Source: Streptomyces ficellus (lineage in GTDB: Bacteria > Actinomycetota > Actinomycetes > Streptomycetales > Streptomycetaceae). From it: 64,000 bases of DNA. Each line of letters opens with the position of its first letter. Positions within the stretch are counted from its first letter, which is position 1. Shown here in pieces: positions 42,924 to 51,588 of this stretch. Below the pieces are notes generated by a model. It was not told the origin of the DNA. It searched no databases and saw only the letters and a list, made by a program, of their open reading frames with translations. The stretch covers positions 1 through 64,000 of the forward strand of contig NZ_JAUEPL010000032.1 in the NCBI RefSeq assembly GCF_030406405.1, written 5' to 3'. The position numbers and the translations under genes are program-made.

Positions 42924-44522
42924 GTGGGAGAGACTTCGCCCCGTCTGGAGGGCCTGCTGTTACCGTCCATCGCGGACGTGTCGGTGCTGTCGTTGGACGT
43001 GAGCCACAAGGCGATACGCATCGACGTCCGCAGTACGGCGGACGGGGCGGCATGCCCGGACTGTGGGAGCGAGTCGACCCGGGTGCACAGCTCTTACCTG
43101 CGGTTTCCTGCGGACGTGCCGAGCGGGGGACGTCTGGTGGCCCTCCAACTGCGAGTCCGGCGGTTCTTCTGTCCGGAGCCTTCGTGTGCTCGGCGAACGT
43201 TCGCTGAGCAGATACCGGGGCTGACCCGGCGGCACAGCAGGTGGACCGAGCGGTTGCGGTCGACTCTCGCCGCGGTGGGTCTCGCCCTCGCCGGCCGGGC
43301 CGGCGCCCGGATGGCGCAGGCGTTCGGGGTGTCCATCAACCGCAGCGCGGTGTTGCGGCTGCTCGATGCATTGCCCGAACCCGAAGTCCCGGCCCCGCGG
43401 GTGGTTGGTGTTGATGAGTACGCCACACGCAAAGGACGGGTCTACGGCACGGTGCTCGTCGATGTCGAGACCCGCCGGCCGGTGGATCTGCTGCCTGACC
43501 GGGAGGCGTCCAGCCTGGCCGCATGGCTGGCGAAGCGACCCGGGATCGAGATCGTCTGCCGGGACCGCGCGCCGTTCTTTGCTGAAGGCGCCACAGCCGG
43601 GGCACCCCAGGCGACGCAGGTCGCCGACCGCTGGCATTTGTGGCACAACCTCGGCCAGGCCGCTGAGCGGGCTGTCGCCCGTCACCGCCAGTGCCTTCGC
43701 GTCCTGGTCCCCGATCTCGAGGGAAAGGCCGACGAACCGGCGCCCGAGGAAGAGGCGGACTCTCCATGGCGGAGCGAGCGGTTCGCCAACCGCGTCCGAG
43801 CCAGGCACGCCACGGTCCACGCGCTGCTGGAAGCCGGCCACAGCCGCCGTTCCATCGGGCGCCAGCTGAACATGACCCACCGCACGGTCAAGAGCCTCGC
43901 CGACGCTGCGAAGCCGGAAGACCTCTTTCGCGGCCAGTGGCAGCACAACAGGACCTCCGTCCTCGACGAGTACAAGCCCTACCTGGACGAACGCTGGGAC
44001 GAGGGCTGCACCAACGCCTGGAAGCTCTGGGAGGAGATCGTCCCCTTGGGTTACCGAGGCAGCTACGGCCGGGTCAGCGCCTACCTGCGAGAGAAGCGGA
44101 CCTCACTACGGCCGGTGACCGCGCAACCGCCGGCACCACGCGTGGTGACGAGATGGATCCTCAGCCGACCCGAGACGCTGACCGAGATCGAACAGCTCCG
44201 GCTCAAGGCCGTCCTGGCCAACTGCCCTGAACTCGACGCCTTGACCGGTCATGTCCGGTCCTTCGCCCACATGCTCACTGAGCGCCAGGGCGAACGACTC
44301 CCGCAGTGGCTCGACGCCGTCCGGCAGGACGACCTGCCCAGCCTCCACACTCTTGCAGCCGGCATCGACCGAGACCGCGACGCCGTCACCGCCGGACTGA
44401 CCCTGCCCTGGAACTCCGGCGTCGTCGAAGGACACGTCAACCGGATCAAGATGCTCAAGCGCCAGATGTTCGGCCGCGCTGGCTTCGCACTGCTCCGCAA
44501 GCGGGTCCTTCTCGCCCCGTGA
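42924..44522 (+). mobile_element. ISL3-family transposase, apparently intact
   Basis: A 532-residue transposase. An N-terminal zinc ribbon has ACPDCGSESTRVHSSYLRFP and later FCPEPSCARRTF. A helix-turn-helix follows, then a DDE/RNase-H core: VVGVDEYATRKGRVYGTVLV (first D), VCRDRAPFFAEGA and VADRWHLWHNL (second D), with the final glutamate in NSGVVEGHVNRIKMLKRQMF. The insert region TARRHATVHALLEAGHSRRS-like (ARHATVHALLEAGHSRRSIG) is typical of streptomycete ISL3 proteins. The frame is uninterrupted and could still be active, but a right inverted repeat is not evident after the stop. Confidence 0.92.
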
Positions 44523-44583
44523 CCGATGTCAGAGGCGCCTGGAACCATGCCTTCGTCCGAGACAGCCTTACCAGGAGCCATAC

Positions 44584-45000
44584 ATGGGAACGTGGGGAAC
44601 CGGCCCGTTCGACAGCGACCTCGCCGCAGACTTCGTCGATCAACTTGAGGGACTCACCCACCAGCAGGTCATCGACGTGCTGGAGCGGGCATTCCAGCGA
44701 GTCACCGACTCGGGAGAACGCGTTGATGGCGGAGACGGGGCCGAAGCCGTTGCCGCTGGCGCTCTCGTCGCCAGCACCCTCCCGGACAGCCCCATCGCGA
44801 TCGACCCCGAGGACGGCCCCAGCCAACCGCTGCCCGAACTGCCCGCCACCCTTCGCGCGTCGGCGAGACTCGCATTGGACCGGGTTCTCCGGGACGGATC
44901 AGAAATGGCAACCGGCTGGGTGGACAGCGCCGACGCCAACCAGTGGCGCCAGGAAGTGCGACAGATCCTCCACGCACTCGAAACGCCCACTGATCACTAA
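44584..45000 (+). CDS. DUF4259 protein
   Basis: A 138-residue protein beginning MGTWGTGPFDSDLAADFVDQ, the diagnostic DUF4259 start (MGxWGxGxFDxDxAxD), followed by EAVAAGALVASTLP and a C-terminal ANQWRQEVRQIL helix. AGGAG lies 7-11 bp ahead. The family is small, cytoplasmic and of unknown function. It sits between the ISL3 transposase (61 bp upstream) and a sequence resembling an ISL3 left end, so it may be a trapped or carried gene. Confidence 0.92.
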   Translation: MGTWGTGPFDSDLAADFVDQLEGLTHQQVIDVLERAFQRVTDSGERVDGGDGAEAVAAGALVASTLPDSPIAIDPEDGPSQPLPELPATLRASARLALDRVLRDGSEMATGWVDSADANQWRQEVRQILHALETPTDH

Positions 45001-45511
45001 CCGTGACCGCTTCACGGAAGTCGTGCCAGAACCCGATCTTGTACGAAGCCACCCAGGAGTGGCGAGCTCGCGAGTCTGCGAGCTCGATTCTCGGAGACCA
45101 CAGCCAGACGGCCAGGGCCAGCCCCCGACTGACCGACGTCTGGAGGCAACTCGTAGAGCAACTCTTACGACAACCCGAGCTCGACCCTCTGGTGCCGAGC
45201 GTGATCACCGGTTGGGAAGACTGCGGGGATGAGCGTTGAGCATCGCCGGCCGCTGAGATCCAGCCCCGACATCACTGAGCCTGCCCCGCGTGATCCTCAC
45301 GCGCGTACGGCGGCGGAGCGGGTGGCTGGCGCCGAATGGGTGGCCGAGCGGCCACCCGGCCCGGAAGGCCGGGGACTGGACGGCGTCGCCCGCTTGGTCC
45401 AGGCGTTGTAGGAGAGCGCTGGCGGTGCCGGAGGGCGGGTGTCTCGCTTGCGGTGAAGCGAGTCGGTGACGTGGTGCGGGGAGCGTTTTACCTCGGAAGG
45501 GCCGGCGCTCC
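45001..45511. other. Gap with ISL3-end-like sequence and a hairpin
   Basis: About 510 bp. The start (45010-45041, CTTCACGGAAGTCGTGCCAG then CCCGATCTTG) resembles the end found before the transposase. A perfect 9-bp hairpin (CGAGCTCGC, 45063-45071 with 45078-45086) follows. No supported gene. Confidence 0.5.
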
Positions 45512-46345
45512 TCATCGGGACGTGGGTGCGGGACGCCCTTGGGAAGTGAGGAGGGTGCGGAGGTCGATGACGCGGTAGCCGCGGGCGGTGAATGCTTCGA
45601 GGATCTGCGGCAAGGCCTGGGCGTCGATGACCTCGGTGCGGTTGTTGGGCGCGCCGAGGTGCATTTGCAGGATCGCTCCCGGACGCAAGGCCTCCACTGC
45701 CCGGCTCACGGCGCGGTCCACGGTCATGCCCCCCTCGGTACCCTTCCATCCGTTGGTGTCGGTGGTGAATTCGATGTCCGCGAACCCGAGGCAGTTGACC
45801 TCCCTGATGTGAGCGGGGGTTGTTTCGCTGTAGGGGAAACGGAAGAACGGGGTCAGGGCCGCACCCGCTCCGGCCGCGCGCAGGGACCAGTCCGCTGCCT
45901 GGACCTCACGCTTTCGTTCGGACGCGGTCAAGTCGCTGAAATAGGGGTGGCTGTAGGAGTGGTTGCCCAGCCCGTGCCCCGCGGCTGCGATCCTCTTGAC
46001 CACCTCGGGATGCCGGTCGGCGAAGTCTCCGGTCAGGAAGAACGTGGCAGGCGCGTGCCAGCGGTCGAGCTCGCCAAGAATGCGATCCAAACCGGCGTCG
46101 TTCCAGGCCGCATTGAACGTCACCGCAACAATCGGCTCGTGCGAGTGGAACACGCGGTTCTCCGATCCGAACAACGCCCGCAGACCCTGCCCGTTCGCAG
46201 CCGCAATACGGGGCGTGGCAGCCTTTGCCGGCGCGGCCGGGCCCCCGGCATGCACCGCCCACAGCACAGCGAACACTGCGGCGGCCACCAGGCGCAGACG
46301 GAGGGACACAAGACGACATGCGGTGAACGGAGAACGCGTTTCCAT
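45512..46345 (-). CDS. Exported polysaccharide deacetylase-like protein with altered motif 1
   Basis: A 277-residue secreted protein. A signal peptide occupies residues about 1-43 (LVAAAVFAVLWAVHAGGPAA, then AKA). The NodB domain spans about 70-265: motif 2 HSYSHPYF carries the two metal histidines, motif 3 is RFPYSE, motif 4 is DTNGW and motif 5 is LQMHLG. In motif 1 the expected TFDDG is VTFNAAWND, so both the catalytic base and the metal-binding aspartate are replaced by N and A. This may be a distinct subgroup with another ligand arrangement or a non-catalytic glycan binder. The ATG at 46345 gives a sound signal peptide. Confidence 0.88.
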   Translation of the reverse strand: METRSPFTACRLVSLRLRLVAAAVFAVLWAVHAGGPAAPAKAATPRIAAANGQGLRALFGSENRVFHSHEPIVAVTFNAAWNDAGLDRILGELDRWHAPATFFLTGDFADRHPEVVKRIAAAGHGLGNHSYSHPYFSDLTASERKREVQAADWSLRAAGAGAALTPFFRFPYSETTPAHIREVNCLGFADIEFTTDTNGWKGTEGGMTVDRAVSRAVEALRPGAILQMHLGAPNNRTEVIDAQALPQILEAFTARGYRVIDLRTLLTSQGRPAPTSR

Positions 46346-46689
46346 ACGACAGTCATCGGCCGACCGGTGCTCATCCGTGAGCCTCTATCAAGACCAAGCG
46401 GCGCACGTGGCGTACAACGAACGGACCGCGCACGATGACGCCGCCCCTCCCGCCGGGGAAACCGAGGAAAAGCGCCTCCCGAGGTGACGGAATGCGCCGA
46501 GCGGGGTCAGCCGGCCGGGCGGCCGTCGCGTGTGCGTTGGCGCTCGCTCCGGGGTGGGTTCCCAGTCCGGGAACGCGAAGCCTTGCGCGGGGATCTTGGG
46601 GGCTGCTGGTAGGTGAATTCGATGGCGAGCGCCAGGGCCCGACGCGCCTCCTCTCCGGTGACCCCGCGGCGAGCGAGGTCACCGGCACT
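46346..46689. other. Gap, possible decayed start of the DUF4185 gene
   Basis: About 345 bp. It includes the deacetylase promoter region and perhaps the decayed 5' part of the following remnant. No gene seen. Confidence 0.35.
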
Positions 46690-47290
46690 TCCACCGGTGG
46701 CATCAGAGCCCTGGGCCGGAGTGGGGATCGCCCGGCCGGTGGGCGACCAACTAAGGGGCAGGCCTGGTCCGACGACGGCGGCCGCAGCTGGACGAAGCCC
46801 TCCACCGCGCGCTGGCCCAACGCGGGCGGCGGGAGCGGGTTCCAGATGGGGGTGCTCGTCGCCCGGGACGGGGTACGGGTACGTCCACCTCTTCGGCACG
46901 CCCAGCGGCCGGTTCGGGGACGCCCGTCTCGCCCGGACCACCCCACGCGTCTGCCGGAGCCCGCCGCGTACGCGTGACTGGACCGCCTCCGGCCGGCGGG
47001 CGGGCGCGCAGGACGACGCCGTAGTGGTCATGCCAGCCCCCCCGGGGGGCAGAACAACACGCACCTGGGCAAGTGGCTGGCGCTCACCTGGACGAATCGC
47101 GCACCGTGATCGTGGCGCGCACCGGGGCCCCCGGCGAGCCCGTGGAGCGACGGGCAGGCCGTGCCCGCCGCCCCGGCCTCTACGGCGCCTTCCTCCACCC
47201 GGCGACCACCGGATCGGAGGTGTACCTCACCATGTCGAAGTGGACCCGTACACGTCGTGCTGATGCGCCTGGCGGTGGACGGGCTGGTCC
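46690..47290 (+). pseudogene. DUF4185 protein remnant with several frameshifts
   Basis: Blocks of a DUF4185 (beta-propeller, sialidase-like) protein occur in order across the three plus frames: WSDDGGRSWTKPSTARWPNA and GFQMGVLVARDG; then YGYVHLFGTPSGRFGDARLA; then WTASGRRAGAQDDAVVVMPA; then THLGKWLALTWTN; and finally HVVLMRLAVDGLV near 47255-47290. Each switch needs an indel, so at least four lesions exist. No start is recognisable. Confidence 0.75.
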
Positions 47291-47450
47291 GACCGGGGCG
47301 CGAGCCGGCTCCCTCCCCACCTGTTCGCTGCTCGCCGGCTGCTGTTGCTGTCCTGGTGGTCCGTCCCATAGCGGTCAGGCCGGGATCGTCACGCGTCCTC
47401 GCGTCCTCGTATCCTCGCGCCGTCAGGTCGCCGGGCCGGCGCCCCGTCGG

Positions 47451-48728
47451 TCAACGCGTGGGTAGCGGCAGCCGCCCCTGCAAGCGCTGTGCCCGGAGGA
47501 CCAGCTCCAGTTCGAACCGGCGGTCCGGGTCCTCCACATCGTCGCCCCACAACGCCTTGATCTGGCGCATCCGGTAGCGGACCGTCTGCGGGTGCACACC
47601 GAGCCGTGCGGCGACCTCGGGTGCGCCGCCCCGGGTCTCCAGCCAGGCCAGCAGGGTTTCCGCCAGGCGGCGGCGCTGGGTGGGGCCGCGGTCGGCGAGC
47701 GGAGCGAGGCAGCGGTCGGCCAGCGCCTCGATCAGCTCCTCGGGAGGCAGCAGGACCAAGGCGTCGATGTGTTCCGTGCAGTGCAGGAGCTCTCCCGACG
47801 GGAGCAGCCCGCGCTCGATGAGGCTCATCGCCTCCGTCGCCCAGCGCAGCGAGACCGCGGCGTCCGCCAGGGCGACCGCCGGGCCGAGCGCCCCCGTCCA
47901 GCCCCGCAGCGCCCCGTGCAACTGCTCGCGGCGGCCGGGCACCGCCGGGTCCGGGACGAAGAGCAGGGGCTGCTCGCTCTCCATGTCCAGCAGCACTTCC
48001 GGACCCACGGCCGGCGCCACGCAGTCGCGGGCCGGGCGCAGCAGCACCCCCACGGCCACCCGCTGGGGGAGAGTCCAGCCGATGCGGGCGGCGTGCGCGG
48101 CGTACTCCTCCAGGGAGCGGGACCGGCCCGGGTGGCGCTCGCCCAGCAGCGCCTGCGTCAACTTCCGCTGCAGCCGGAGCCGCTCGCTCGCCTGGCGGGC
48201 GGCGGCCTCGGCGTAGCCGCGCACCGTCTGGTCCACCAGGTTGTCGAGGAAGGCGAAGCCCGCCTCCGCGAGGTCGTACATCGCGGGCGGCGGGATCCGG
48301 GCCTCATGGCCGATTTCCGCCAGCCGCCGCCAGGCGAGGCGTACACCGAGCCGGTAGACCGCCTGGAGGGAGTCGAGGGTGCGGCCCTGCTGTCCTTCCC
48401 CGCGGCCGAAGTCCTGGAACACCTCCAGGTGGAGTTGGGGGCTGCCGGAACCACGGACGAGGTGCTGGAGGAACTCCTCCAGTGCGCGCCGTATGCCGAC
48501 CAGGGCGACCAGCTCGCCGGATTCGTCGACGAGGAGCGGCATCCTGGGATGTTCGCGGCATATCGTGTCCAGGATCTCCTGGGCGAGTGCGGGAATCTCT
48601 CCCATGGCGCGGTCGGCGAACGCGCGCACCTGCCGGTGGGGCAGGCCGGCCCAGGCCGAACGTTCACCGGCCGGCGCCTGCAGGTCCACTCCGGTCAACG
48701 GGTCACCCCCGGGGAAGAGCCGTTTCAT
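47451..48728 (-). CDS. PucR/CdaR-family transcriptional regulator
   Basis: A 425-residue regulator. The N-terminal half is a helical sensor region (LDSLQAVYRLGVRLAWRRLA, an RsbT co-antagonist-like helix pattern). A GGDEF-like CdaR middle is weak. The C-terminal PucR helix-turn-helix is clear: ETLLAWLETRGGAPEVAARL and VHPQTVRYRMRQIKALWGDD. The start overlaps the end of the small membrane protein gene by 26 bp, so the two are co-transcribed. It is divergent, across about 250 bp, from the glycan operon starting at 49103, which it may control. Effector unknown. Confidence 0.9.
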   Translation of the reverse strand: MKRLFPGGDPLTGVDLQAPAGERSAWAGLPHRQVRAFADRAMGEIPALAQEILDTICREHPRMPLLVDESGELVALVGIRRALEEFLQHLVRGSGSPQLHLEVFQDFGRGEGQQGRTLDSLQAVYRLGVRLAWRRLAEIGHEARIPPPAMYDLAEAGFAFLDNLVDQTVRGYAEAAARQASERLRLQRKLTQALLGERHPGRSRSLEEYAAHAARIGWTLPQRVAVGVLLRPARDCVAPAVGPEVLLDMESEQPLLFVPDPAVPGRREQLHGALRGWTGALGPAVALADAAVSLRWATEAMSLIERGLLPSGELLHCTEHIDALVLLPPEELIEALADRCLAPLADRGPTQRRRLAETLLAWLETRGGAPEVAARLGVHPQTVRYRMRQIKALWGDDVEDPDRRFELELVLRAQRLQGRLPLPTR

Positions 48729-48855
48729 GGCTGATCAGTGGCACATTGGGCTGTTCCGGGTTGGCCTCGAGCAAGGCCACGATGGCGAAGGCCGCGCCCA
48801 CGGCGAGAGCCGCGGCGACCGCCACGGTGAGGGCGGCGGCGAGCAGTCTGGGCAT
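48703..48855 (-). CDS. Small single-span membrane protein upstream of PucR regulator
   Basis: From an ATG at 48855 the frame encodes 50 residues: MPRLLAAALTVAVAAALAVG, continuing hydrophobic to AIVALLEANPEQ, and ending PNVPLISHETALPRG. The layout resembles DUF2613-type small actinobacterial membrane proteins. AAAGG lies upstream. The end overlaps the regulator start by 26 bp, implying coupled expression. Function unknown. Confidence 0.7.
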   Translation of the reverse strand: MPRLLAAALTVAVAAALAVGAAFAIVALLEANPEQPNVPLISHETALPRG

Positions 48856-48976
48856 GGTCGGGTCAGCCTTTCTCACGCTGGGACCCCACCACGAGTCCGC
48901 CACCCCGGACGGTGACCACCCCATCGCACCAGTGCATTGACAGTCCGTCAAGGGGACCCCTACGGTTCCCGGCCCA

Positions 48977-49058
48977 TACGGAGTGCCCTACGGACTCCCT
49001 TACGGGCTCCCTTACGGACTCGCTTACGGAGTCCCCCATGGAGTCCTACGGAGTGCAC
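48977..49058 (+). repeat. Array of 12-bp repeats in the glycan operon leader
   Basis: Five in-phase 12-mers of the form TACGGASTCCCT run from 48977 to 49036. A diverged pair of copies follows to 49058, 45 bp before the DUF3068 start. The array could be a binding platform for the PucR regulator or simply a slipped repeat. Confidence 0.75.
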
Positions 49059-49102
49059 GTGTACGCCGCGCAATCCCGCCCCGGCCCCACGGAGTGTCCG
49101 CA

Positions 49103-50089
49103 ATGCGTCGCACCGCTTCCCCCTTGTCGCTCATCCTGCTCGGAACCGGCGTGTTCCTGCTGGTCCTCGCGCCGTTACTCGTGTGGTACGTCCAGCCACG
49201 CGCCAAGGTCACCCCCATCGACGTCGACACCGTCACCGTCTTCACCGGTACGGGCAGTTACTTCGACACACGCCGGATCGCCACCGTGAGCGGCCGTCCG
49301 CTGACCATCACCCGCCAGGTGCGCGGTGACGTGGCCGACAGCGTCCGCAGCGGCCGGGCCGTCTGGGACGTCTCCACCTCGGTCGACGCCGCCCACACCC
49401 TGCCCGCCGCGGCCACGCACGATTCGCTCCAGTGGACGCTCGAGCGCTGGGTCACCGACCGGCGCACCAATGAACCGGTGCACTGCTGCGAGGAGACGCC
49501 GGCCTTTGACGGCGAGGCCTACCTGAAGTTCCCCTTCGATGTGGAGAAGCGGTCCTACCGCTGGTGGGACGGCACGCTCGGTTCCACCGTGAACCTCCGC
49601 TTCGCCGGCACCAAGAAGGTCCAGGGGTACGAGGGATACCGTTTCACCGGCCGTGTCGAACCGGCGAAGACGGGTACCCGGCTGGTGCCCGGCCGGCTCG
49701 TGGGACAGCCCGGCCGGCCCCAGGTGCTCGCCGAGGAGTGGTATTCCAACCACGGCATCGAACTCGTCGTCGACCGGCGGACGGGGCGGATCATGAACGC
49801 GGCCATCGGGCCGCGGAAGGTGCTGCGCGCACCCGGTTCGGCCAAGGACGCCGTCGTGCTGCTGGACAGCCGGCGCATGGAGTTCACCCCGGCCACCCAG
49901 CGCGCACAGGTGGCGCTGGCCTCGGCGGACAACCGCAAGCTGCGGCTGCTTGGGGAGACGGTGCCCTTGGGCGCGGTCGTCCTCGGCACCCTGCTCACGG
50001 CGGCCGGCACCGTGCTGCTCCTGCGCGGCGGACGGCGAGCCCCGGGGGAGCGTGGACGGCACGACTTCGATGCGGCGCCAGCAATGTGA
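49103..50089 (+). CDS. DUF3068 membrane-anchored protein
   Basis: A 328-residue protein with an N-terminal membrane anchor (SLILLGTGVFLLVLAPLLVW), a large outside domain with the DUF3068 blocks YVQPRAKVTPIDVDTVTVFT, HEFxF-like KFPFDVEKRSYRWWDGT and GYEGYRFTGRVEP, and a second anchor near the end (LGAVVLGTLLTAAGTVLLLR). DUF3068 proteins are actinobacterial envelope proteins, sometimes called PorA-family, with no firm function. The ATG at 49103 has GGAG ahead. It is the first gene of the glycan operon. Confidence 0.9.
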   Translation: MRRTASPLSLILLGTGVFLLVLAPLLVWYVQPRAKVTPIDVDTVTVFTGTGSYFDTRRIATVSGRPLTITRQVRGDVADSVRSGRAVWDVSTSVDAAHTLPAAATHDSLQWTLERWVTDRRTNEPVHCCEETPAFDGEAYLKFPFDVEKRSYRWWDGTLGSTVNLRFAGTKKVQGYEGYRFTGRVEPAKTGTRLVPGRLVGQPGRPQVLAEEWYSNHGIELVVDRRTGRIMNAAIGPRKVLRAPGSAKDAVVLLDSRRMEFTPATQRAQVALASADNRKLRLLGETVPLGAVVLGTLLTAAGTVLLLRGGRRAPGERGRHDFDAAPAM

Positions 50090-50321
50090 CGCGGCGTCAT
50101 TCCGCGGCCGGGCCGAATTTGTCATCCGGGTGAGTAGCTGAACCGGCGGCGTTGGCGAACACTGACCAACCCACCGCACCGCCACTTCCGTCCTCCCCGG
50201 GCATCCCACGACCTGTTCCGTCCAGCCACCCGGTGCCGGCGACCGCTCCGTCGGCCCGGAGTCGGCCCGGAGCACCCGTCATCCGGTTCCGGATTCCCGA
50301 CCTGAACGAGTTGGAGCTCGA

Positions 50322-51584
50322 ATGCCCCAGCACGTACCCCCCATGCAGGCCCCAGCCGTTACCAGCGGCACACGGTCGTCCCAGGACGCTGCGCCTCCCC
50401 CTCGCCGCATCGTCTTCCTCTCCCGCCGCGACCTCGGCAACCGCGCCGCAGGCGGCTCCGAACTCCTCGTCGACCGGCTCGCGGAGGGCCTGACGGCACT
50501 GGGCCACGAGGTCACTCTCCTGTGCGGAGGCCCGGCCGCTTACCGCGACTACCGCGTCGTCTCGGCGGGCGGAGACCTCGGCCACTTCCTCCGGGCGCCC
50601 AGCGCCTTCACCCGGCAGGTGGGCGACTGCGACCTGCTGGTCGAGGTGTGCAACGGCCTGCCGTACCTGGCCCCGCTGTGGCACCGGGGCCCTACCCTCT
50701 GCCTGGTCAACCACGTCCACACCGAGCTGTGGGGCATGCGCTATCCCCGCCCCGCGGCCGGGATCGGGCGGCGGCTGGAACGCTGGGCGCTGTCCGGTGC
50801 CCAGCGCGACAACCTCCTCGTCGCCGTCTCGGAATCGACCGCGTCGGCGCTCGACGCGCTGGGCGTCGACCCGGCCCGGATCCGCGTGGTGCACAACGGG
50901 GTCGAGGACCCGGGTCGCCGGACACCGCGGTCGGCTCAGCCGCTGTTCCTGGCGGTCGGCCGACTGGTCGAGTACAAGCGCATCGACCTGCTGTTACGGC
51001 TCTGGGAGCGGGTACGGCCGGTCACCGGGGGAGAGCTGGTGATCGTCGGGGACGGCCCCGAGCGCCGGCGGCTGGAAGCCCTCGCCGGCCCCGGCGTCGT
51101 CTTCGCGGGCCGGGTATCGGACGAGGAGAAGCACCGGCTGCTGTGCGCCTCCTGGCTCCTGCTGCACCCCTCCGCCGTCGAAGGGTGGGGCCTCGTCATC
51201 ACCGAGGCGGCGACTCGCGGCACCCCCTCGATCGGCTTCGACGTACCCGGTCTGCGGGACTCCGTCGACGACGGTGTGACCGGGGCGCTGGTACGCGGCG
51301 AGAGCGCCTTCGCGGCGGCCTGGTGCGCGCTCGCCCTGGGCCATGAGCGGCGTGCGGCCATGGGCAGGGCCGCCGCCCTGCGAGCCGAACGCTACCGATG
51401 GGCCACGACCGTACGGCGCTTCCGTGCCGTGGCGGTGGAGGCGGCCGCCCGCCACCGAGCCACCGGGTGCGACGGCGTCGCGACCGCACGCGCCACGGCC
51501 GCCGGCCTCTCCGGCGGTTCGCCCGCGCCGGGCGGCCTGCCGGTAGCACAGGCGGCCGCCCCGACCGCCCCGCGCCGGGGATGA
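50322..51584 (+). CDS. Glycosyltransferase family 4
   Basis: A 420-residue GT-B transferase. The N-terminal acceptor half starts IVFLSRRDLGNRAAGGSELL (acceptor loop with GGSE) and includes VNHVHTELWGMRYPRPA. The donor half has LFLAVGRLVEYKRIDLLLRL, GDGPERRRLE, then HPSAVEGWGLVITEAATRGT with the EGWGxxxxE donor motif. A Pro/Ala-rich tail follows. No membrane helix, so it acts on the cytoplasmic face on a lipid-linked acceptor. It is in the same direction as its neighbours, with 4 bp between it and the next gene. Confidence 0.92.
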   Translation: MPQHVPPMQAPAVTSGTRSSQDAAPPPRRIVFLSRRDLGNRAAGGSELLVDRLAEGLTALGHEVTLLCGGPAAYRDYRVVSAGGDLGHFLRAPSAFTRQVGDCDLLVEVCNGLPYLAPLWHRGPTLCLVNHVHTELWGMRYPRPAAGIGRRLERWALSGAQRDNLLVAVSESTASALDALGVDPARIRVVHNGVEDPGRRTPRSAQPLFLAVGRLVEYKRIDLLLRLWERVRPVTGGELVIVGDGPERRRLEALAGPGVVFAGRVSDEEKHRLLCASWLLLHPSAVEGWGLVITEAATRGTPSIGFDVPGLRDSVDDGVTGALVRGESAFAAAWCALALGHERRAAMGRAAALRAERYRWATTVRRFRAVAVEAAARHRATGCDGVATARATAAGLSGGSPAPGGLPVAQAAAPTAPRRG

Positions 51585-51588
51585 GCCG

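Noticed and set aside
45003..45239. 78-residue plus frame after DUF4259
   Set aside because: Its start lies in the IS-end-like sequence and it crosses the 9-bp hairpin. No family features.
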